From NCBI GenBank assembly GCA_038207585.1, contig JBBQZP010000008.1, forward strand, positions 50,657-114,656: a stretch of DNA of 64,000 nucleotides. The letters are read 5' to 3'. Positions within the stretch are counted from its first letter, which is position 1, and each line of letters begins with the position of its first letter. Origin of the DNA: JBBQZP01 sp038207585 (GTDB lineage Bacteria; Pseudomonadota; Alphaproteobacteria; Rhodobacterales; Rhodobacteraceae). The notes beneath the pieces were generated by a model. It did no database searches and was not told where the DNA came from. It was given only the letters and a program-made list of their open reading frames with translations. Below, in pieces: positions 1 to 7,915 of this stretch. The position numbers and the translations under genes were made by a program.

Positions 1-1030
1 CGGCCATCGCCATCATGGAACCAATCGCCGCGACCGCAAACATGCCGTTGAACACGCCCAGAACCACCACGGCGGGCAGAATGGGCAGCGCCGCCGTCTG
101 CCCCAGTGCAGCAATCGCCACAAGGCTTGCCGCCGACCCCAGACATCCGGCAATCACCCAGCCGCGCAAGGTGCCGAGCCCCAGCCCGGTTGCCGCAATG
201 CCAACCGCCAGCATCCCCAGAAACACGCCCCCGTTCTGCGCACCCGAAAGCTGCGTGGTCTGGCCGGGGGTCAGGTGGAACACCAGACCCGCATAGGGCT
301 CAAGGATCAGTTCCTGCATGAAATACGCGGTCATCGACAGAAAGACAAAAAGGGTAAAGCGGCGTGCCTCAGGTTCGGCCCAGACGCCGCGCAGGGCGTC
401 CATGAAGGGCACGTCGCGCGCCTCGGAGGGGCGGTGCGGCAGGCGGCGTTCGATGCCCCAGACGGCAAGCATGGTCAGGATCAAAGCGCCGATGACGACG
501 AAGCCCACAACCTCCAGCAACCGCGCTGGCGTGTAGGGATCAAGGAAATGCCCGGTGGTGCCCGCCGTCACCGCAATGCCCGCAATCATCATTAGCCATG
601 TGATTGTTGCAGCAGCGGCACGGCGGCGCGGGTCGGTGTGGGTGGCGAGCAGCGCCAGCAGCGACGTGCCCGATGCCCCTACACCAACCCCGATCAGTGC
701 ATAGGCCGCGATTGACAGCAAAAGCCCCGCCAAGGGCGCGGTGCCCATGACCACCACGCCCAAAGCCGCGCCAAATCCGCCTAAAGCCAGCGCCGCCATG
801 CCACCCAGAATGAACCGGGTGCGGTTGCCGCCCGCATCAGAGCGATGGCCCCAGTTGGGTCGCGTGATCTGAATTCCATAGTGCAAGGCGACCAAAGCGC
901 CGGGCAGCACGGCGGGTAAAGCAAGTTCCACCACCATCAGCCGGTTCAGGGTTGAGGTGGTCAGCACCACAATCGCGCCAAGACAGGTCTGCACCAGACC
1001 AAGACGGAAGATCGCCCCCCAGCCCAGCAT
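1..1030 (-). CDS. PucC-family MFS protein of the bchG operon (partial, 3' end outside window)
   Basis: The reading frame starts at the ATG at 1030, whose A is shared with the bchG stop (TGATG overlap), and runs off the left edge after about 343 codons. The translation starts MLGWGAIFRLGLVQTC and has many hydrophobic segments with PucC-family features, such as NRLMVVELALP near the N-terminus and a loop with HYGIQITRPNWGHRSD. The family is related to the major facilitator superfamily and includes PucC, LhaA and the protein encoded between bchG and bchP in Rhodobacter. Members act in the inner membrane in light-harvesting complex assembly or bacteriochlorophyll delivery. Overlap with bchG implies co-transcription and translational coupling. 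It is distinct from the lhaA gene further on, so the window holds two paralogues. The exact subfamily role is inferred from position. Confidence 0.86.
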   Translation of the reverse strand, partial: MLGWGAIFRLGLVQTCLGAIVVLTTSTLNRLMVVELALPAVLPGALVALHYGIQITRPNWGHRSDAGGNRTRFILGGMAALALGGFGAALGVVVMGTAPLAGLLLSIAAYALIGVGVGASGTSLLALLATHTDPRRRAAAATITWLMMIAGIAVTAGTTGHFLDPYTPARLLEVVGFVVIGALILTMLAVWGIERRLPHRPSEARDVPFMDALRGVWAEPEARRFTLFVFLSMTAYFMQELILEPYAGLVFHLTPGQTTQLSGAQNGGVFLGMLAVGIAATGLGLGTLRGWVIAGCLGSAASLVAIAALGQTAALPILPAVVVLGVFNGMFAVAAIGSMMAMA

Positions 1031-1935
1031 CACACCGCCCCCAATCCGCGCAGCGCAAAGGCCGCGATCAGCATGCCGGTGATGTACAGCAGAACGCCCG
1101 TGCCGTTATACCACGGCGCTTTCGCCTTGGGGTCGCGCAGCATCACCCGCATCGCCGCAAACTGGCCCAGCAGCACGCCGGTGATCGCCAAAGCGTAATA
1201 CGGCTTGCCCCAGATCAGCATCAGCGCAATCACCAGAACCTGCGCCATCGCCATTACCACACAGGCGATGCGAGCGGCCACATCAGGGCCAAGTGTGACG
1301 GGAAGTGAGCGCACGCCGTGCTGGCGATCACCCTCCAACGCCTTGAAATCATTCAGGGTCATGATGCCATGCGCGCCAAAGGCATACAGGGCGGCGATGA
1401 TCACCACCTCCAGCCTCGGCGCGCCTGCGGTCAGAACGGCGGCCCCCGTGAACCACGGCAACCCTTCGTAACACAGGCCAACGAGGCCCGGCCCCCACCA
1501 GCCCGACCGTTTAAGCCGCACAGGTTCGGCCGAATAAGCCCAGGCGGCCAGCACGCCAAACACGGTCGCGCCAAAGCCCCACGGCCCCAAAGTCCAGCCC
1601 AAAGCCAGCGACATAACCGACATCGCAAGTGCAATCCAAAGACCCCAGCGCCCCGGTATGCGGCCCGAGGGGATCGGGCGGTGCGGTTCGTTCACGGCAT
1701 CGACATGGCGGTCGCACCAGTCATTCGCCGCCTGTGACATGCCGCAGACCACCGGCCCGGCCAATATCACGCCGACCAGAACCATCGCCCAGTTTTCGGT
1801 GAAAGACCCACCCGCCGACACCACGCCGCACAGGTAAGCCCACATCGGGGGAAACCAGGTGATCGGCTTGATCAGCGTCAGCATCGCGCGGGGTTGCGGC
1901 CAGGGCGAAGTGTGTATGGATAGATTGACAGTCAT
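1030..1935 (-). CDS. bchG: Bacteriochlorophyll synthase (geranylgeranyl transferase)
   Basis: BchG esterifies bacteriochlorophyllide a with a C20 isoprenoid alcohol, the last assembly step of bacteriochlorophyll a, in the inner membrane. The 301-aa protein is a UbiA-type prenyltransferase. It has the first Asp-rich site NDWCDRHVDAVNEPHRPIPS at about residues 71-90 and a second NDFKALEGDRQ site at about 195-205, separated by hydrophobic helices. The N-terminus (MTVNLSIHTS..., then LIKPITWFPPMWAY) matches the usual Rhodobacter start and length. It lies downstream of ppsR and overlaps the PucC-family gene by one base. A perfect PpsR-type operator ends just upstream of its start codon, so redox repression is likely. 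Confidence 0.97.
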   Translation of the reverse strand: MTVNLSIHTSPWPQPRAMLTLIKPITWFPPMWAYLCGVVSAGGSFTENWAMVLVGVILAGPVVCGMSQAANDWCDRHVDAVNEPHRPIPSGRIPGRWGLWIALAMSVMSLALGWTLGPWGFGATVFGVLAAWAYSAEPVRLKRSGWWGPGLVGLCYEGLPWFTGAAVLTAGAPRLEVVIIAALYAFGAHGIMTLNDFKALEGDRQHGVRSLPVTLGPDVAARIACVVMAMAQVLVIALMLIWGKPYYALAITGVLLGQFAAMRVMLRDPKAKAPWYNGTGVLLYITGMLIAAFALRGLGAV

Positions 1936-1936
1936 G

Positions 1937-1954
1937 TGTCAACTAAACATTACA
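1937..1954. promoter_or_regulatory. PpsR/CrtJ operator at the bchG start
   Basis: TGTCAACTAAACATTACA fits TGT-N12-ACA exactly and lies two to three bases upstream of the bchG ATG, in the 67-bp gap after ppsR. PpsR/CrtJ is known to bind this dyad and repress bch genes under oxygen. On the bchG strand the site ends in TTGACA immediately before the start codon, so binding would cover the initiation region. Whether an independent bchG promoter exists here is not clear from sequence. Confidence 0.6.
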
Positions 1955-2002
1955 ACTCCGAGTCGGGCAAGTGTTTTCGGCACCAAGCCGCGCTAAAAGA
2001 CG

Positions 2003-3430
2003 CTATTCGGAATCGTGCGCCATCAGCCCGTATTTACGCAGTTTGACGTAAAGCGACTGACGTGACAGGCCCAGCATTTCCGCAGCCGCGACGCGATTGT
2101 TGCGGGTCAGCTCTACCGCTGTTTCGATGCACATCTTTTCCACAACATCGGTCGTTTCGGCAACGATGTCCTTCAGCGTCGATGACCCAACCAGCTCCAT
2201 CACCGAATTCGCGCCATCCGGCGACGACCCGAATCCGGGGCGGCGCAGGGCGTCGGCGCGGCTGGCATCGCGGATCACCAGACCCAGAATCGGATGCGGG
2301 CGGTCATTGAGCCATGCGGCAGAAATCTCGGTCGCAATCTGGCCCGCAAATGCTGTGGTCAACTTGGTCGCATACATCCGCATGTGGCCGGCACGGCGCG
2401 CATTGTCGATCAGCACTTTCAGATCAACCATGCCGCGCGCCAGATAATCGGCCATCGACTTGCCCCGCACGGCCGCCTGATTGGGCGAATCGGTCAGGTT
2501 CAGGAACGCCTCGTTCGCGGCGCGGATGATGCCGTCACGGTCGGTGAACACGATGCTGTCGATACCGTCGTGATAAAGGCGGTTCAGATTGTCGCCCAAT
2601 TCATCAACAAAGCCTTTGGTCTGCGCCGGGCTTTCCAGACGGCACAGCAAAAGCCGCTCGCCCGCCGCGCGGAAAATCATCGGCACGACGACCAGCCGCT
2701 GCTGCGACCGGCGCGCCTGCAGTTCGACCGGGGCTGCGGTATCGGCGACGGCAAGATTGGCCATGCTTTCCAGAAACTCGCCGCGCCTGCGCCCCTCAAA
2801 CTCTTGCGCAATGGCGGACCCCATCAGATCGTGGCGCGACCCGCCCATCATCTGGGCCGCGGCGGCGTTCAGATCGGTGATCCGCCCGCTGCCCATCGAG
2901 ACAAGCACGATGGCATCGCGCGTCATCTCCATCAGCACGCGGTAGCGGGTGTCCATCTCGCGCTGGGATTCGTAATCCCGCTCCAACGCCATTTGCGCGG
3001 ACACCAGTTTTTGCTGCATTTCGGCAATCGGGCGCAGATCGCGACCCAGCATCATGATGGAATCGTCCGCCCGCAAGTGATGCAGCGAATAGCGCACCGG
3101 AAATTCCCAGATCGTCTGATCGGCGTGGTTCACCTCGACCGAGAGTGTGGATGACGTCTGCGCTGCCATCAACTGTCCGACGCGCGCCTCGAATTTCGGA
3201 TAGCTTTCCGAGGTCAGAATATCGCGGATGCTGCGTCCTACCCAATCCAGCTGACCAAACGACCGGTGGTGCGGGTTGACAAGTACCGAAACCACATCGC
3301 CCGTCCGGCTGACGATCAGCGAGATATCTGCGGCGGTTGAAATGATCTCGGATAACAGGTCAGGCGAAATGAGCGGCATAGAGCCGCCATTCAGGATCGT
3401 TGTGCCGTTGGTCTTCAAAATCGGAACCAT
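2003..3430 (-). CDS. ppsR: Redox/light-responsive transcriptional repressor PpsR (CrtJ)
   Basis: PpsR represses bch, crt and puc genes under aerobic conditions by binding TGT-N12-ACA dyads. The 475-aa product has tandem PAS-like regions (one near 155-240, one near 280-390) linked by a helical QREMDTRYRVLMEMTRD segment. It ends in a Fis-type helix-turn-helix: NNRVAAAEMLGLSRQSLYVK at about 444-463. Cysteines at about 263 and 434 sit where the family's redox-active pair is expected. The start is uncertain: an in-frame ATG at residue 18 (MPLISPDLLSEI) would give 458 aa. It is followed by bchG and preceded by the ppaA antirepressor, the standard arrangement. Operators for it are visible at bchG and between ppaA and bchF. 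Confidence 0.96.
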   Translation of the reverse strand: MVPILKTNGTTILNGGSMPLISPDLLSEIISTAADISLIVSRTGDVVSVLVNPHHRSFGQLDWVGRSIRDILTSESYPKFEARVGQLMAAQTSSTLSVEVNHADQTIWEFPVRYSLHHLRADDSIMMLGRDLRPIAEMQQKLVSAQMALERDYESQREMDTRYRVLMEMTRDAIVLVSMGSGRITDLNAAAAQMMGGSRHDLMGSAIAQEFEGRRRGEFLESMANLAVADTAAPVELQARRSQQRLVVVPMIFRAAGERLLLCRLESPAQTKGFVDELGDNLNRLYHDGIDSIVFTDRDGIIRAANEAFLNLTDSPNQAAVRGKSMADYLARGMVDLKVLIDNARRAGHMRMYATKLTTAFAGQIATEISAAWLNDRPHPILGLVIRDASRADALRRPGFGSSPDGANSVMELVGSSTLKDIVAETTDVVEKMCIETAVELTRNNRVAAAEMLGLSRQSLYVKLRKYGLMAHDSE

Positions 3431-3470
3431 CTGTAGTGCCTCTTACCTGCCAAACAGGACAGGGGCGATT

Positions 3471-4265
3471 TTATGCGCGCAATCGCGACGCTTTTTTGCC
3501 CTCGTACACCAGACCGCAGGCCTGAAGGGCAACATGAATATCGTCTGTCGCGGCGTCTGCGCCGGTTTGGGTTACTACATCGCCGCCATGCTCCATGATC
3601 GCGCCACCTACGATGATAGGAAGACCGGCAGGACCAAATTCACGCACTGCATGAACCAGAACCGATGAAACTTCAAGCTTTTCCCGGTTCGCGATCGAAA
3701 CGAACATTCCGTCAAAATGGCGCATCGTCAACAAGTTGCGCAATTCCTGACGGTCCGGCCAGAACCGCAGACAGACCGAAATGCCCATCCGGCGCAACTG
3801 GCCAAGGGCCACCATGGCACCCAGCGTGTGCTGCTCGCGGTCGGGCACGATCATCAGAACTGACCCGCCATCGGCAATCGCCCCGCCATCCGCGACCCAG
3901 GCCGCGCCAATTTCGCGCAAGATCACCTGCAGCCGGGCAGCGGCCATGGTGACATCGGCGAAGCTGAGCTCATCCGACGTCCACGCATCACCCATTTTTC
4001 GGGCTGCGGCGGGGATGTAGATATCTGCCAGCACTTCGACCGTGATGCGCTGGCGTTTCAACTCGCGCAGAACCTCGTCGAGCTTGGGCTGTTCACCCAG
4101 AACGACGGCGGCAATCAGCGCGTCCAGCAGATCAGCGCGCGGCTCCGAGTCGGCCTTGCCGCCCCGCGCCGCCAGCATCGCAACCACTTGCGCTGCGAAA
4201 TTGATCACCCCATCCGCTTCGCCAAGAGCGTGCGGTATCACTGATCCTGTTTGATTCATTTGCAT
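3471..4265 (-). CDS. ppaA: B12-binding antirepressor of PpsR (AerR/PpaA family)
   Basis: PpaA/AerR binds cobalamin and modulates PpsR/CrtJ, linking light and vitamin B12 to photosystem expression. A cobalamin-binding-like fold fills the C-terminal two thirds: VLMIVPDREQHTLGAM, LRRMGISVCLRFWPD and RHFDGMFVSIANREK followed by GLPIIVGGAIMEHGGD. A helical B12-cap-like region precedes it. The start at 4265 is chosen because GGAGGGAC lies 7 bases upstream; a GTG at 4280 would overlap that ribosome site. It is transcribed divergently from bchF and upstream of ppsR, the usual context. A PpsR dyad at 4367-4384 lies about 100 bp upstream, which suggests feedback control. Confidence 0.9.
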   Translation of the reverse strand: MQMNQTGSVIPHALGEADGVINFAAQVVAMLAARGGKADSEPRADLLDALIAAVVLGEQPKLDEVLRELKRQRITVEVLADIYIPAAARKMGDAWTSDELSFADVTMAAARLQVILREIGAAWVADGGAIADGGSVLMIVPDREQHTLGAMVALGQLRRMGISVCLRFWPDRQELRNLLTMRHFDGMFVSIANREKLEVSSVLVHAVREFGPAGLPIIVGGAIMEHGGDVVTQTGADAATDDIHVALQACGLVYEGKKASRLRA

Positions 4266-4366
4266 TTTCCGTCCCTCCACGGAGAACTCTTTGAGCGACG
4301 CTTCCGGTCTTTCTGCGACCGTTCGAGCATCGTCTCAATCGAAACTGTCTGTCAGCAAAGAAAAAA

Positions 4367-4384
4367 TGTCAAAGAAAATTGACA
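4367..4384. promoter_or_regulatory. PpsR/CrtJ operator, ppaA-proximal
   Basis: TGTCAAAGAAAATTGACA is a perfect TGT-N12-ACA dyad with extended TGTCAA/TTGACA arms. It lies in the 319-bp divergent region between ppaA and bchF, 144 bp from the bchF-proximal site. On the ppaA strand its TTGACA could serve as a -35 element, though no good -10 is visible. Paired distant sites fit cooperative PpsR binding. Confidence 0.7.
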
Positions 4385-4425
4385 CTTTCAGATGGGGGGA
4401 AAAGAAGAACAAAACTTAAGTTACT

Positions 4426-4464
4426 GTAATCGCTTTACTTATTTTGTTTCAACTGTGCGATTAC
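4426..4464. promoter_or_regulatory. Inverted repeat between the two PpsR sites
   Basis: GTAATCGC (4426-4433) and GCGATTAC (4457-4464) are perfect 8-bp inverted arms around a 23-nt AT-rich centre. They lie midway between the two PpsR dyads in the ppaA-bchF intergenic region. The arms do not match TGT-N12-ACA, so a second regulator could bind, but no known motif was recognised. The rest of 4266-4584 is AT-rich promoter DNA. Confidence 0.35.
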
Positions 4465-4510
4465 GATTGATGCAGAACAATTCACGACCACCCATGTGTC
4501 AACTTCAACC

Positions 4511-4550
4511 TGTAAGTTTCAGTTGACACTTTCCGGTCGCCGGTTCTAAT
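4511..4550 (+). promoter_or_regulatory. bchF promoter with overlapping PpsR operator
   Basis: TGTAAGTTTCAGTTGACA (4511-4528) is a perfect TGT-N12-ACA PpsR dyad. Its right half is also a consensus -35 (TTGACA, 4523-4528). A TCTAAT -10 (4545-4550, five of six matches) follows with a 16-bp spacer, about 35 bp before the bchF ATG. Another TGTCAA half-site begins at 4497. Overlap of dyad and -35 is the classic CrtJ/PpsR repression geometry and would control the whole bchF-to-cycA unit. Confidence 0.75.
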
Positions 4551-4584
4551 CTCGGGTCAGAACGCCGCTCTTGAAAGCCTGAAA

Positions 4585-5073
4585 ATGTCGCACACCGACA
4601 CAAATGTAAGCCGCAAATACCAGCTCTACACTCCGGCCCAAAGGCTGCGTCGGGACGCATCGCGGTGGACGATTGTGCAGGGATTTCTGGCGCCTGCGCA
4701 GTTTCTGGTCTTTGCGATCTCGCTGATACTGGTGCTGCGTTTCATGGCGTCAGGCGAAGGTTACGGGGCAGCCACGGCATCGATTCTGGTCAAGACCGGG
4801 TTCCTGTACACAATCATGATCACCGGCGCGATCTGGGAAAAGGAAGTCTTTGGCCAATACCTGTTCGCCCCCGCCTTCTTCTGGGAAGACGTGTTCAGCT
4901 TTCTGGTGATCGGGTTGCACAGCGCCTATGTCTACGCGCTTTTTACCTCGGCCTTGTCGCCCAACGCTTTGATGCTGTTGGCCCTTGCGGCCTACACCGC
5001 TTACGCGATCAACGCTGCGCAATTCATCTGGAAACTGCGCATGGCGCGTTTGCAAGCGGGGGCGCAGGCATGA
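4585..5073 (+). CDS. bchF: 3-vinyl bacteriochlorophyllide hydratase
   Basis: BchF hydrates the C3 vinyl group on the way to bacteriochlorophyllide a. The 162-aa product is a membrane protein with about four hydrophobic helices, for example FLAPAQFLVFAISLILVLRF and VFSFLVIGLHSAYVYALF. The N-terminal SRKYQLYTPAQRLRRDASRW and the GAIWEKEVFGQYLFAPAFFW loop are typical of the family, and the length fits. It is the first gene of the plus-strand photosynthesis unit, directly behind a PpsR-controlled promoter. It overlaps bchN by ATGA, which implies translational coupling. Confidence 0.95.
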   Translation: MSHTDTNVSRKYQLYTPAQRLRRDASRWTIVQGFLAPAQFLVFAISLILVLRFMASGEGYGAATASILVKTGFLYTIMITGAIWEKEVFGQYLFAPAFFWEDVFSFLVIGLHSAYVYALFTSALSPNALMLLALAAYTAYAINAAQFIWKLRMARLQAGAQA

Positions 5074-6368
5074 ACGCGCCCACCACAGCCCCGATCACAG
5101 GATGCCGTGATGTGCCGGTTCTGAAGGAACGCGGCCAGCGCGAGGTGTTCTGCGGGCTGACGGGAATCATCTGGTTGCACCGCAAGATGCAGGATGCGTT
5201 CTTTCTGGTAGTGGGCAGCCGCACCTGCGCGCATCTGCTGCAATCGGCGGCAGGTGTGATGATCTTTGCCGAGCCGCGTTTCGGCACCGCGATTCTTGAG
5301 GAAAAAGATCTGGCGGGTCTGGCCGATGCCAACACCGAACTGGACCGCGAAGTTGCCCGCCTGCTGGCCCGCCGCCCCGATATCAAGCGGCTGTTTCTTG
5401 TCGGCTCCTGCCCGTCGGAAGTGATCAAGCTGGACCTCGCCCGCGCGGCGGAACGGATCAACGAACAGCACGGCGACCGGGTGAATTGCGTGAACTTCTC
5501 CGGCTCCGGCATCGAGACGACCTTTACCCAAGGCGAGGATGCCTGCCTTGCGGCGCTGATCCCGACCCTGCCGAAATCCGATGCGCGCGAACTGCTGATC
5601 GTTGGCGCTTTGCCCGATGTTGTGGAAGATCAGATGCTTGCGCTGCTTGGCTCGCTCGGTATCGGCCCAGTGCGCGTGGTGCCGTCGCGCCGCGCGGGCG
5701 ATGCTCCGGGCATCGGCGCGAACAGCGTCTTTGCACTGGTGCAGCCGTTCCTTGGTGACACGCATGCAGCACTCATCCGCCGGGGTGCGCGCCATATCGC
5801 GGCACCGTTCCCGTTTGGCGAACAGGGCACAACCGCCTGGCTGCGCGCGATTGCCGATGAATTCGGCGTGACGGATGCCGCGTTCGACGCCGCCACCGCC
5901 GCCCCCCGCGCGCGTGCGCTCAAGGCCATCGCGGCGGCGGCTGAAACCCTGCGCGGCAAATCGGTTTTCTTCTTTCCCGACAGCCAGTTGGAGCCGCCTC
6001 TTGCGCGCTTTCTGACCCGCGAATGTGGCATGCGCGCGCTTGAAATCGGCACCCCCTATCTGCACCGCGATCTGGTCGGCCCCGACCTTGATCTGATCGA
6101 GCAGGGCCCGGTCTTTTCCGAAGGCCAGGATGTCGATCTGCAACTGGACCGCGCCCGCAAGGCCCGCGCCGATCTGACCGTCTGCGGCCTTGGTCTGGCG
6201 AACCCGTTGGAGGCCGAAGGGCTGACGACAAAATGGGCCATCGAGTTGGTATTCACGCCCGTGCATTTCTATGAACAGGCCGGGGATCTGGCCGCCCTTT
6301 TTGCCCGCCCGATCCGCCGCGCCGCCATGCTGCGCCAGGTGCCCAACCGGCTGGAGGCAGCGGAATGA
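5070..6368 (+). CDS. bchN: Light-independent protochlorophyllide reductase, subunit N
   Basis: BchN pairs with BchB as the catalytic NB component of the dark-operative, nitrogenase-like protochlorophyllide reductase. The 432-aa protein keeps the three cysteines expected to hold the NB [4Fe-4S] cluster: Cys28 (EVFCGL), Cys53 (RTCAHL) and Cys114 (GSCPSE). The start at 5070 overlaps the bchF stop as ATGA; the frame stays open upstream inside bchF but has no family similarity there. It is itself ATGA-overlapped with bchB. Length and cysteine spacing match purple-bacterial BchN. Confidence 0.97.
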   Translation: MNAPTTAPITGCRDVPVLKERGQREVFCGLTGIIWLHRKMQDAFFLVVGSRTCAHLLQSAAGVMIFAEPRFGTAILEEKDLAGLADANTELDREVARLLARRPDIKRLFLVGSCPSEVIKLDLARAAERINEQHGDRVNCVNFSGSGIETTFTQGEDACLAALIPTLPKSDARELLIVGALPDVVEDQMLALLGSLGIGPVRVVPSRRAGDAPGIGANSVFALVQPFLGDTHAALIRRGARHIAAPFPFGEQGTTAWLRAIADEFGVTDAAFDAATAAPRARALKAIAAAAETLRGKSVFFFPDSQLEPPLARFLTRECGMRALEIGTPYLHRDLVGPDLDLIEQGPVFSEGQDVDLQLDRARKARADLTVCGLGLANPLEAEGLTTKWAIELVFTPVHFYEQAGDLAALFARPIRRAAMLRQVPNRLEAAE

Positions 6369-7915
6369 AGCTGACACTGTGGACATATGAAGGCCCGCCC
6401 CATGTGGGTGCAATGCGCGTGGCAACCGGCATGACCGGCCTGCATTATGTTCTGCACGCGCCGCAGGGCGACACCTACGCCGACCTTCTGTTCACCATGA
6501 TCGAGCGTCGCAACGCCCGCCCCCCGGTCAGCTATACCACCTTTCAGGCGCGCGATCTGGGGGCCGACACGGCGGGGCTGTTCAAATCGGCTTGCCAAGA
6601 TGCCTATGACCGCTTTAAGCCGCAGGCGATCATCGTCGGCGCGTCTTGCACCGCCGAACTGATCCAGGACAATCCGGGCGGGCTTGCAGGCTCAATGGGT
6701 CTGCCGGTGCCGGTCATCCCGCTGGATCTGCCGAGCTATCAGCGCAAGGAAAACTTCGGCGCGGATGAGACGTTCCTGCAGATCGTGCGCGCCTTGGCCA
6801 AGCCTGTGGCACGCACGGCGCATATGTCGTGCAACCTTCTGGGGGCCACGGCGCTTGGGTTCCGCCACCGCGACGACATTCAGGAAATCACCGCGTTGCT
6901 GGATGATATGGGCATTGCCGTGAATGTCTGCGCGCCGATGGGGTCCAGCCCCGCCGACATCGCCCGGATGGGGGCTGCACATTTCAACGTGCTGCTTTAC
7001 CCCGAAACCGGCGAATCCGCCGCGCGCTATTGCGAAAAGACGCTGGGTCAGCCCTATACACGCGTCGTGCCCATCGGCGTCGGTGCCACCCGCGATTTTC
7101 TGGCCGAAGTGTCGGCCCTGTCCGGTCTGCCGGTGCGCGCCGATGAAACCCGCCTGCGCCAGCCGTGGTGGAGCGCGTCGGTTGACAGCACCTACCTGAC
7201 CGGCAAGCGCGTGTTCCTGTTCGGTGACGCCACCCATGTGATGGCCGCGGCCCGCATCGCCCGCGACGAGATCGGGTTCGAGGTTGTGGGCATGGGCTGT
7301 TTCAACCGCGAATTCGCCCGGCCAATGCGCGCCTTTGCCCAAAGCTTCGGGCTGGAGGCGCTGATCAGCGATGATTATCTGGAGGTTGAGGCCGCGATTG
7401 AAGCGCTGGCCCCCGAGCTGATCCTTGGCACCCAGATGGAGCGTCACATCGCCAAGCGTCTGGGCATTCCCTGCGCCGTGATATCCTCCCCGGTGCATGT
7501 TCAGGACTTCCCCGCGCGCTTCAGCCCGCAGATGGGGTTTGAGGGCGCGAATGTGATCTTTGACACCTGGGTGCATCCCTTGGTCATGGGGCTGGAAGAG
7601 CATCTGCTGACCATGTTCCGCGAGGATTTCGAGTTTCATGACGCCGCCGGGGCCAGCCATCATGGTGGCCACAAGGCGGTTACGGTTGAGGCGCCGGGGG
7701 CTTTGCCCGGAATTTCGCAAGGCGATGTTGAACAAGATGCGGCAGAGTCCGGCAACGTCATCTGGCTGTCGGATGCCGAGCGCGAGTTGAAGAAGATCCC
7801 GTTCTTCGTGCGTGGCAAGGCGCGGCGGAACACCGAAAAGTTTGCCGCCGAGCGCGGCGTGTCATCCATCAGCGTCGAGACGCTTTATGAGGCAAAGGCA
7901 CATTATGCGCGCTGA
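6365..7915 (+). CDS. bchB: Light-independent protochlorophyllide reductase, subunit B
   Basis: BchB forms the NB heterotetramer with BchN, binds protochlorophyllide and reduces its D ring with electrons from BchL. The 516-aa product starts MKLTLWTYEGPPHVGAMRVA. Asp36 (APQGD) is at the position known to be the unusual fourth cluster ligand, and CTAELIQDNPGGLAGS supplies a conserved cysteine region. The C-terminal small domain (about 465-515) includes WLSDAERELKKIPFFVRGKA, typical of BchB. The start overlaps bchN by 4 bp, and the end overlaps bchH by 11 bp. Confidence 0.97.
   Translation: MKLTLWTYEGPPHVGAMRVATGMTGLHYVLHAPQGDTYADLLFTMIERRNARPPVSYTTFQARDLGADTAGLFKSACQDAYDRFKPQAIIVGASCTAELIQDNPGGLAGSMGLPVPVIPLDLPSYQRKENFGADETFLQIVRALAKPVARTAHMSCNLLGATALGFRHRDDIQEITALLDDMGIAVNVCAPMGSSPADIARMGAAHFNVLLYPETGESAARYCEKTLGQPYTRVVPIGVGATRDFLAEVSALSGLPVRADETRLRQPWWSASVDSTYLTGKRVFLFGDATHVMAAARIARDEIGFEVVGMGCFNREFARPMRAFAQSFGLEALISDDYLEVEAAIEALAPELILGTQMERHIAKRLGIPCAVISSPVHVQDFPARFSPQMGFEGANVIFDTWVHPLVMGLEEHLLTMFREDFEFHDAAGASHHGGHKAVTVEAPGALPGISQGDVEQDAAESGNVIWLSDAERELKKIPFFVRGKARRNTEKFAAERGVSSISVETLYEAKAHYAR

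Noticed and set aside
4665..5069. A 135-residue N-terminal extension of bchN within the open frame
   Set aside because: It overlaps bchF fully in another frame and has no similarity to BchN; the ATGA start at 5070 fits family length.
5001..6425. Long minus-strand frame opposite bchN
   Set aside because: Composition is that of an antisense shadow in high-GC DNA; bchN on the other strand has all family motifs.
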